Part shown: positions 57,928 through 64,000 of the stretch, in pieces
Layout: the number at the start of each line of letters is the position of its first letter
Numbering within the stretch: the stretch's first letter is position 1
NCBI RefSeq assembly: GCF_024105735.1
Contig: NZ_JAAAML010000002.1
Coordinates: 434,001 to 498,000, forward strand
Direction of reading: 5' to 3'
DNA from: Parahoeflea alexandrii
GTDB lineage: Bacteria; Pseudomonadota; Alphaproteobacteria; Rhizobiales; Rhizobiaceae
DNA length: 64,000 nucleotides
Position numbers and translations under genes: made by a program
The notes under the pieces: model-generated
Database searches by the model: none
What the model was told of the DNA's origin: nothing
The model's input: only the letters and a program-made list of their open reading frames with translations

Positions 57928-59394
57928 GTGAGCGAGCTTCTCGACGCCGGATTTGACACCAGTCAGTGCCTGATCGGCGGTCGATGGATCGGCGCCAGCG
58001 GCGGCAAGACATTGCCAGTCGAAGATCCGTCGACTGGTCAGGAAATCGGCCGCATCGCCCGCGGCGGCAAGGCCGAAATCGAGGCCGCGGTGGATGCCGC
58101 GCAATCCGCTCTCACAGGCGAGTGGGGCCGCATGCCCGCCGCCGAGCGCGGCCGCCTGCTCGCAAAGATCGGCCGCGCGGTGGAGGAAAACGTCGAGTGG
58201 CTGGCCAAGCTCGAGGCTCACGATGTCGGCAAGCCGCTGACCCAGGCCCGCGCCGATGCCCGCGCGCTCGCGCGTTACCTCGAATTCTACGGCGGCGCCG
58301 CCGACAAGATCCATGGCGAGACCATTCCCTATCTCAACGATTACACCGTCTACACCCTGCGCGAGCCGCATGGCGTAACCGGCCACATCATCCCGTGGAA
58401 CTACCCGATGCAGATCCTCGGCCGCTCGGTGGGTGCTGCGCTGACTATGGGCAACGCCGCGGTTCTGAAGCCGGCTGAGGAAGCTTCGCTGACCGCGCTG
58501 GCCTTCGCCCGCATCGCCATGGAGTGCGGCCTGCCCGCCGGAGCGCTTAACGTGGTCCCGGGTCTTGGCGAGGAAGCCGGCGCGGCGCTCTGTTCGCATC
58601 CGGGCGTCAATCACATCTCGTTCACCGGTTCGCTCGAGACCGGCCGCAAGATCCAGCAGGCGGCCGCGCAGAACGTCATCCCGGTGACGCTGGAACTGGG
58701 TGGAAAATCCCCGCAGATCGTCTTTACCGACGCCGATCTCGATCGCGCCCTGCCGTTCCTGGTCAATGCTGGCATCCAGAACGCCGGCCAGACCTGTTCC
58801 GCCTCGTCGCGCATTCTGGTCGAGGCATCGCTGCACAAGGATCTGGTCCGGCTGATGAGCGAGCGCTACAAGGCGCTGACCGTCGGTGCGGCGATCGAAG
58901 ACCAGACGGTCGGCCCGCTGATTTCGGCGCGGCAGAAGAATATCGTGCAGGGTTTTCTGGCCGAGGCCGACGAGGATGGTCTGGCGCCGGTGGCGGAAGG
59001 CCAGATGCCGAAATCTGCCCCGATGGGCGGCCATTATGTACGCCCGACGCTCTATGGCGATGTTAATCCCGGCCATGCGCTGGCCCGCGACGAGATTTTC
59101 GGTCCGGTGCAGGTGATCATCCCGTTCCGCGACGAGGAGGAGGCAGTCAGCATCGCCAACGGCACCGATTACGGCCTCGTGGCCGGTGTCTGGACCCGGG
59201 ATGGCGGCCGCCAGATGCGCCTTGCGCGCGAAATCCGCTCCGGCCAGGTCTTCGTCAACAATTACGGCGCCGGCGGCGGCGTCGAGCTGCCCTTCGGCGG
59301 TGTCGGCAAATCCGGCCACGGCCGGGAAAAGGGCTTCGAGGCGCTGTACGGCTTCTCGGCGCTGAAGACCGTCGCCGTCTGGCATGGCCGTTGA
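57928..59394 (+). CDS. Aldehyde dehydrogenase family protein
   Basis: 488-residue NAD(P)-dependent dehydrogenase. Catalytic Cys is in GQTCSASSRI, the general base Glu in VTLELGGKSPQIVF, and NAD contact in PWNYPMQI and EIFGPVQV. Similar to betaine/gamma-aminobutyraldehyde-type ALDHs. GTG at 57928 has GAAAGGA six bases upstream, preferred over GTG 57910. Overlaps nothing downstream; the SDR starts 22 bases later. Probably oxidises an aldehyde from the compound imported by the preceding transporter. Confidence 0.92.
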   Translation: MSELLDAGFDTSQCLIGGRWIGASGGKTLPVEDPSTGQEIGRIARGGKAEIEAAVDAAQSALTGEWGRMPAAERGRLLAKIGRAVEENVEWLAKLEAHDVGKPLTQARADARALARYLEFYGGAADKIHGETIPYLNDYTVYTLREPHGVTGHIIPWNYPMQILGRSVGAALTMGNAAVLKPAEEASLTALAFARIAMECGLPAGALNVVPGLGEEAGAALCSHPGVNHISFTGSLETGRKIQQAAAQNVIPVTLELGGKSPQIVFTDADLDRALPFLVNAGIQNAGQTCSASSRILVEASLHKDLVRLMSERYKALTVGAAIEDQTVGPLISARQKNIVQGFLAEADEDGLAPVAEGQMPKSAPMGGHYVRPTLYGDVNPGHALARDEIFGPVQVIIPFRDEEEAVSIANGTDYGLVAGVWTRDGGRQMRLAREIRSGQVFVNNYGAGGGVELPFGGVGKSGHGREKGFEALYGFSALKTVAVWHGR

Positions 59395-59416
59395 AATTCG
59401 AAGCGAGGAAATACCG

Positions 59417-60163
59417 ATGAGACTTGAAGGCAAGACAGCGCTGGTGACTGGCGGCGCATCCGGATTTGGCGCCGGCATTGTCCGCAAATTCCTGGCGGAA
59501 GGCGCGCGCGTAGCCATCGCCGATATCAATGCAGAAGCGGCGAATGACTTCGCGGCCGGGCTTGGCGACCAGGCCTTCGCCGTGGCGGTGGATGTCTCCC
59601 GCAACGACAGCGTGGCGGCGATGGCGAAAACCGTGCTCGAGCGTTTCAGTGGCCTCGACATTCTCGTCAACAATGCCGGCATCACCCATCTTCCGGCGGC
59701 CATGGAAGACATCAGCGAGGAGGATTTCGACCGCGTCCTCGCCGTCAACACCAAGTCCGTCTACCTTACCGCGCGTCACTTCGTTCCGGTCATGAAACAA
59801 AAACGCGCGGGCGCCATTCTCAATGTTGCCTCCACCGCCGGCGTCAGCCCCCGGCCGCGGCTGAGCTGGTACAATTGCTCGAAAGGCTGGATGATCACTG
59901 CCACCAAATCGATGGCTGTCGAACTGGCGCCGTCAGGCGTGCGCGTCAACGCCATCAACCCGGTGGCGGGCGAGACGCCGCTGCTTAAATCCTTCATGGG
60001 CGAGGACACGCCGGAAATCCGTGCAAAGTTCCTGTCGACCATTCCCCTTGGTCGTTTTTCGACGCCTGAGGACATGGGCAATGCCGCCTGCTTTCTCTGT
60101 TCCGATGAAGCGGCAATGATCACCGGCGTGACCATGGAAGTCGACGGCGGTCGCTGCATCTGA
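59417..60163 (+). CDS. SDR family oxidoreductase
   Basis: 248-residue classical short-chain dehydrogenase. Cofactor loop TGGASGFGAGI, NNAGIT, and active-site YNCSK with the preceding Ser in NVASTAGVSPRPR. The C-terminal GVTMEVDGGRCI is typical of 3-oxoacyl-reductase-like SDRs; NAD preference is suggested by Asp in AIADIN. GAGGAA precedes the ATG at 59417. Last gene of the catabolic operon; substrate unknown. Confidence 0.92.
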   Translation: MRLEGKTALVTGGASGFGAGIVRKFLAEGARVAIADINAEAANDFAAGLGDQAFAVAVDVSRNDSVAAMAKTVLERFSGLDILVNNAGITHLPAAMEDISEEDFDRVLAVNTKSVYLTARHFVPVMKQKRAGAILNVASTAGVSPRPRLSWYNCSKGWMITATKSMAVELAPSGVRVNAINPVAGETPLLKSFMGEDTPEIRAKFLSTIPLGRFSTPEDMGNAACFLCSDEAAMITGVTMEVDGGRCI

Positions 60164-60340
60164 GGCGGCGCGCCAGTGAATCGCTTGCCATGCGTGACCT
60201 GACCGGCTAGCAGGGAGCCAGCTTGCAGCACCGCGCGGCCCATGAGGCGCGACAAGGGTGCCGTGAAGCTTTGCACTCATGCACATGCGGTAGCGTCCAA
60301 ATCCACCATCTGGGCGCAACATGCATTGGGAGACCAGACC

Positions 60341-61636
60341 ATGCGCCTCGGCGGACGCCTGCAAGCAGCCATTGAAGTCCTGAGCGAGATCGATACCCGG
60401 CACCGGCCGGTTCCCGATGCGTTGAAGGACTGGGGCCTGTCGCACCGGTTCGCCGGCTCCGGCGACCGCGCGGCGATCTCCAACCTGGTGCATGACGCGC
60501 TGAGAATGAAACTGTCGCACGGTTTCATCATGGATGGCGATACTCCCGCCAACCTTGCCATTGCCACGCTGCTGCGGCAATGGCGGATCAGCCCGGAAGA
60601 GCTTGTCAGCACGCTGGACGGGGATCGTTTCGCTCCCGAAATTCCTTCGACGGAGAGGCTTGCCGATTGTCTGGCGCGCGACCTGTCGCAGGCCGAGCCG
60701 CATGTACGCGCCGACATCCCCGAGTGGCTGGTGAGATCTTTCGAACGGGCCTTCGGATCCGAATGGGAGGCGGAAGCCCAAGCCATGACCGCCCGTCCGC
60801 CGCTTGATCTCAGGGTCAACACACTTGCAACCAATCGTGACGAGGTGCTGGAAGCCTTTGCCGAGCAGGGTGCGAGGCCGACCCGGTTGGCACTCAACGG
60901 CATCCGGATCGAAGCCGGCGAAGGACCTCAGCGCCAGATCGCTGCCACCAGCGAAGTCAGCTTCGCCCGCGGCTGGTTCGAAATCCAGGATGAGGGCTCG
61001 CAACTGGCCGCAGCGCTGGCCGGTGCCCATCCCGGCGAGAAAGTGCTCGACTTTTGTGCCGGTAGCGGCGGCAAGTCGCTGGCCTTCGCCGCGATGATGA
61101 ACAACGAAGGCAGCATCAACGCCTATGATGCCGACCGGCGCCGTCTCGCCCCCATGGTTGAGCGGATCCGCCGCGCCGGCGCCGAGATCATCTACATCAA
61201 GGAACGTGCCGCCAACCTTGCAGGTCTCGAAGGCCGCATGGATCGTGTCCTGATCGATGCGCCCTGCACCGGCACCGGCACCTGGCGCCGCCGCCCGGAC
61301 GCCAAGTGGCGCATTTCCGAAAAGAACATCGCCGACCGCACCGCTGACCAGGACAAGGTGCTGGAAGATGCATCGGTCTATGTTCGCCCCGGCGGCGAAC
61401 TCGCCTATGTCACCTGTTCGCTGCTGCCCGAGGAAAACACCGACCGCGTGAAGGCCTTCCTGCAGCGCCACCCGGAATTTGAAACCATCAGCCTCAAGGA
61501 ACGTTGGCGTTCTGCCGTGGCCGATCCCGCTGCGCCGGTCCCCTACGCGGACCAGAATTTGGGACTGGTACTGTCGCCGCGGCGGACCGGCACTGACGGA
61601 TTTTACTTTGCCGGGTTCCGCCGCAAGCCCGACTAG
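60341..61636 (+). CDS. rsmB: RsmB/NOP family RNA (cytosine-5) methyltransferase
   Basis: 431-residue SAM-dependent methyltransferase for a cytosine of 16S rRNA (RsmB type). N-terminal NusB-like helical domain (~1-130), then the Rossmann fold with DFCAGSGGKSLAFA, motif IV DAPCTGTGTWRRRPDAKW, and the catalytic Cys in TCSLLPEENTDR. GGGAGA seven bases before the ATG at 60341 decides the start. Exact target residue is inferred from the family. Confidence 0.92.
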   Translation: MRLGGRLQAAIEVLSEIDTRHRPVPDALKDWGLSHRFAGSGDRAAISNLVHDALRMKLSHGFIMDGDTPANLAIATLLRQWRISPEELVSTLDGDRFAPEIPSTERLADCLARDLSQAEPHVRADIPEWLVRSFERAFGSEWEAEAQAMTARPPLDLRVNTLATNRDEVLEAFAEQGARPTRLALNGIRIEAGEGPQRQIAATSEVSFARGWFEIQDEGSQLAAALAGAHPGEKVLDFCAGSGGKSLAFAAMMNNEGSINAYDADRRRLAPMVERIRRAGAEIIYIKERAANLAGLEGRMDRVLIDAPCTGTGTWRRRPDAKWRISEKNIADRTADQDKVLEDASVYVRPGGELAYVTCSLLPEENTDRVKAFLQRHPEFETISLKERWRSAVADPAAPVPYADQNLGLVLSPRRTGTDGFYFAGFRRKPD

Positions 61637-61678
61637 GGTGTGTATTCCGGACCGTGTAATGATGAGAAGGGCAAGAAC

Positions 61679-62137
61679 GTGAACAAGAAAAATGCGCTGA
61701 CGCTGATCCTTTTTATCGTGCTGACCGTCGCCGGCGGCAATCTCGTCGGATATCTGTCGATTCCGGGCGCCTGGTACGAGGGTTTGCAGAAGCCGTGGTT
61801 CAACCCGCCCAACTGGATTTTTGGCCCGGTCTGGACGGTCCTCTACGTGCTGGTGGGTATTGCCGGTGCCCGGGTGTTCATCCGCGAGCGCGGCGGAAGT
61901 CTGACCAGACTCTGGTTCCTGCAACTGGCACTGAACTTTGCCTGGTCGCCGGCCTTCTTTCTCATGCAGCGACCGGACCTCTCGCTCGTCGTGCTGCTTG
62001 GCATGCTGGTGACGATCCTGCTGTTCATAGCCAAGGCCTGGAACCGGGACCGTCCGTCGGCCCTGCTGTTTCTTCCCTATGCAGCCTGGGTCAGCTTTGC
62101 CGGCTGCCTCAACGCGGCGCTATGGTGGTTGAACTAG
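61679..62137 (+). CDS. tspO: TspO/MBR family protein
   Basis: 152-residue membrane protein with five hydrophobic helices, a porphyrin-binding translocator-protein homologue. The family motif WFNPPNWIFGPVWTVLYVLVGIAG and the second, LALNFAWSPAFF, are intact. GTG start with AGAAGGG upstream. In Rhodobacter TspO tunes tetrapyrrole gene expression with oxygen; role here not shown. Confidence 0.93.
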   Translation: MNKKNALTLILFIVLTVAGGNLVGYLSIPGAWYEGLQKPWFNPPNWIFGPVWTVLYVLVGIAGARVFIRERGGSLTRLWFLQLALNFAWSPAFFLMQRPDLSLVVLLGMLVTILLFIAKAWNRDRPSALLFLPYAAWVSFAGCLNAALWWLN

Positions 62138-62216
62138 CGTCCCGGACGCGCATCGAAAATTCGCTTGCTGTTTGACCGGCGGATTGGCACCTTCGCATCT
62201 GCGAAAGGAAAACCGC

Positions 62217-62666
62217 ATGAACGAGAGGCCGGACGAAAATTTCCGAGAGCGCGTGACCGGCAGTTTTGCCCGCCAGAATGTCATGCAGACCATTGGCGCC
62301 GAGTTGACCAGGGTCGAGTACGGCATTGTCGAGATTGAAATGCCGTTTCGCGCCGATCTCACCCAGCAGCACGGCTTTCTGCATGCCGGCATCCTTTCCA
62401 CCGCGCTGGATTCCGCCTGCGGCTATGCGGCGCTTTCGGTCATGCCGGAGGATGCCGCGGTACTGACCATCGAATTCAAGATCAATCTGCTGTCGCCCGG
62501 GCGCGGTGACCGGTTCCTGTTTCGCGGCGAGGTGACAAAGCCCGGCAGCACCATCATCGTCAGCGACGGACGCGGCTATGCGCTGACGGATGGCCCGGCA
62601 AAGCTGGTTGCCTCCATGACCGGCACTATGATGGTGGTTCGGGGACGCGAAGGGATAGCGGGATGA
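62217..62666 (+). CDS. PaaI-type hotdog-fold thioesterase
   Basis: 149-residue protein with a single hotdog domain. HGFLHAGILSTALDSACGYAAL is the core helix motif, followed by TIEFKINLLSPGRGDRF. GAAAGGAAAA precedes the ATG at 62217. Likely hydrolyses an acyl-CoA; substrate unknown. The nucleosidase gene overlaps its end by four bases, indicating coupled translation. Confidence 0.9.
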   Translation: MNERPDENFRERVTGSFARQNVMQTIGAELTRVEYGIVEIEMPFRADLTQQHGFLHAGILSTALDSACGYAALSVMPEDAAVLTIEFKINLLSPGRGDRFLFRGEVTKPGSTIIVSDGRGYALTDGPAKLVASMTGTMMVVRGREGIAG

Positions 62667-63295
62667 ATGGCACGATCAAGCCGGTTGGCGGGCGCAAGAT
62701 CCTCTATGTTATGGCGGCTGAACCGGAATACGGTCCGCATCTCAAGGCCCGGTTCGAGCCGCTGATCACCGGCGTCGGACCGGTCGAGGCCGCGGGCGCG
62801 GTAGCCGCCGGCCTCTCCGTTCCGGGGCGCGACCGTCCGGACTGCATCGTCTGTCTCGGCTCCGCCGGATCGCGCATGCTGGAACAAACCGGCATTTACC
62901 AGGTCTCCTCGGTCAGCTATCGCGACATGGATGCAAGCCCGCTCGGCTTCGAGAAGGGCCGCACCCCGTTTCTTGATCTGCCCGCGATCCTGCCGCTGCC
63001 GGTGATCGCCGATGGTGTCCCTTCCGCCAGCCTTTCCACCGGCGCCAACATCGTATCCGGCGCGGCCTATGATCTCATCGACGCCGACATGGTCGACATG
63101 GAAACCTTTGCCGTGCTGCGCGCGGCCAGCCGCTTCGATGTGCCGGTGATCGGCCTCCGCGGCATCTCCGATGGCAAGGCCGAGCTCAATCACATCGACG
63201 ACTGGACCGAGTATCTGCATGTGATCGATGAAAAACTGGCTGAAGCCGTGGATCGCGTCGAGCAGGCGATTGCATCCGGCGCGGCTTTGGCTTAA
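62663..63295 (+). CDS. 5'-methylthioadenosine/S-adenosylhomocysteine nucleosidase-like protein
   Basis: 210-residue purine nucleosidase fold protein. CLGSAGSRMLEQTGIYQVSSVSYRDMDAS matches the MTAN core with the substrate-binding Met/Glu region DMVDMETFAVLRA and RGISDGKAE near the C terminus. It cleaves MTA or SAH to adenine and the ribose thioether in the methyl cycle. Shorter at the start than E. coli Pfs (232). Placed before guaA, as in other Rhizobiales. Confidence 0.88.
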   Translation: MNGTIKPVGGRKILYVMAAEPEYGPHLKARFEPLITGVGPVEAAGAVAAGLSVPGRDRPDCIVCLGSAGSRMLEQTGIYQVSSVSYRDMDASPLGFEKGRTPFLDLPAILPLPVIADGVPSASLSTGANIVSGAAYDLIDADMVDMETFAVLRAASRFDVPVIGLRGISDGKAELNHIDDWTEYLHVIDEKLAEAVDRVEQAIASGAALA

Positions 63296-63304
63296 TCGCT
63301 CGCC

Positions 63305-64000
63305 ATGAACGATATCCTTCACACCACTCATCCCGATTCCATCCTGATCATCGATTTCGGCAGTCAGGTTACGCAGCTCATTGCCCGCCGGGTTCGCGAA
63401 GCCGGCGTGTATTGTGAGATCGTCCCGTTCCAGCTCGCCGATGAAGGCTTTGAGCGGATGCAGCCGAAAGGCGTGATCTTTTCCGGCGGACCGGATTCGG
63501 TCACCCGCGAAGGCTCGCCACGCGCGCCGCAGGCGGTGTTCGATTCAGGTGTTCCCATCCTCGCCATCTGCTACGGCCAGCAGACGCTGTGCACCCAGAT
63601 CGGCGGTAGCGTCGAAGGCGGCCATCACCGCGAATTCGGCCGCGCCGATGTCGAGATCCTCAAATCCTCACCCTTGTTCGAGGGTTTCTGGGAAGTCGGC
63701 AAGAAATATCCCGTCTGGATGAGCCACGGCGACCGGGTCACGCGTCTTCCGGAAGGCTTTGAGGTGATCGGCACCTCGCCGAATGCTCCCTTTGCCATCT
63801 CGGTTGACGAGAAGCGCCGCTATTACACCACCATGTTCCACCCGGAAGTGGTGCACACGCCCGATGGCGCGAAACTCTTGTCCAACTTCGTGCACAAGAT
63901 CGTCGGCCTCAAATCCGACTGGTCGATGGCCGCCTACCGCGCCGAAATGGTGCAGAAGATCCGCGACCAGGTCGGCTCTGGCAAGGTCATCTGCGCGCTT
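63305..64000 (+). CDS. guaA: GMP synthase, 3' end cut by window
   Basis: Glutamine-hydrolysing XMP to GMP enzyme. 232 codons are visible, covering the class I glutamine amidotransferase domain: [18 protein letters not shown], nucleophile Cys in [10 protein letters not shown], and His-Glu in MFHPEVVHT. The chain then enters the linker ([13 protein letters not shown]) toward the ATP pyrophosphatase domain. It continues past the right edge; no stop is seen. The full protein should be about 520 residues. Confidence 0.95.
   Translation, partial: MNDILHTTHPDSILIIDFGSQVTQLIARRVREAGVYCEIVPFQLADEGFERMQPKGVIFSGGPDSVTREGSPRAPQAVFDSGVPILAICYGQQTLCTQIGGSVEGGHHREFGRADVEILKSSPLFEGFWEVGKKYPVWMSHGDRVTRLPEGFEVIGTSPNAPFAISVDEKRRYYTTMFHPEVVHTPDGAKLLSNFVHKIVGLKSDWSMAAYRAEMVQKIRDQVGSGKVICAL

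Overview
The window is a high-GC chromosomal segment of an alphaproteobacterium, most likely a Rhizobiales member close to Rhizobiaceae. The evidence is the ActS/ActR (RegB/RegA) pair next to hrpB, an MmcB gene, an FzlA-type GST-like protein, a rhizobial PmtA downstream of dnaKJ, a CtrA box, and a three-hairpin sRNA next to polA that matches the position of rhizobial EcpR1. A full taurine (sulfonate) module suggests a marine or saline relative such as Hoeflea, but that genus is inference only. No rRNA, tRNA, IS element, prophage or CRISPR array was seen. Genes are densely packed in short operons.

Region by region: 1-8021 is taurine use: xsc (cut by the left edge), tauR, tpa and the tauABC transporter. 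8042-10480 is gyrB. 10734-16919 holds a cytochrome P450, a small MarR-type regulator, a solo hydantoinase/oxoprolinase-like protein and malate synthase G. 17014-20341 has an L,D-transpeptidase lipoprotein and mmcB divergent around a CtrA box, then the redox two-component system actSR. 20397-26472 is a YnjBCD-type ABC transporter overlapping hrpB. 26662-29981 has an amidase, an alpha/beta hydrolase and an AraC regulator. 30152-37386 is polA, the sRNA, an M20 peptidase and a class A PBP. 37639-44771 is dnaK, an inserted acyltransferase, dnaJ, pmtA, a flavin reductase, pyrF and a DUF1330 protein. 45015-51454 contains an NDUFA9-like protein, a TSUP permease, a tiny secreted peptide, uppP, fzlA, queG, an SDR-like protein and an RlpA-like protein. 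51572-60163 is a peptide/opine-type catabolic operon (deacylase, five-part ABC transporter, aldehyde dehydrogenase, SDR). 60341-64000 is housekeeping: an RsmB-type methyltransferase, tspO, a thioesterase, an MTA/SAH nucleosidase and guaA (cut by the right edge).

How the genes work together: TauABC imports taurine, Tpa transaminates it to sulfoacetaldehyde, Xsc cleaves that to acetyl phosphate and sulfite, and TauR senses the substrate. Malate synthase feeds C2 units into the TCA cycle. The 47-51 kb block is rich in envelope and division functions.

Most notable observations: (1) TauC carries an extra periplasmic segment that reads like exactly one cadherin/Ig-like adhesin repeat in permuted order, inserted into a transporter permease; (2) an EcpR1-like sRNA beside polA; (3) several unannotated dyads and direct repeats that look like operators for the neighbouring regulators; (4) a 50-residue secreted peptide behind a strongly structured leader; (5) an acyltransferase gene splitting dnaK from dnaJ.
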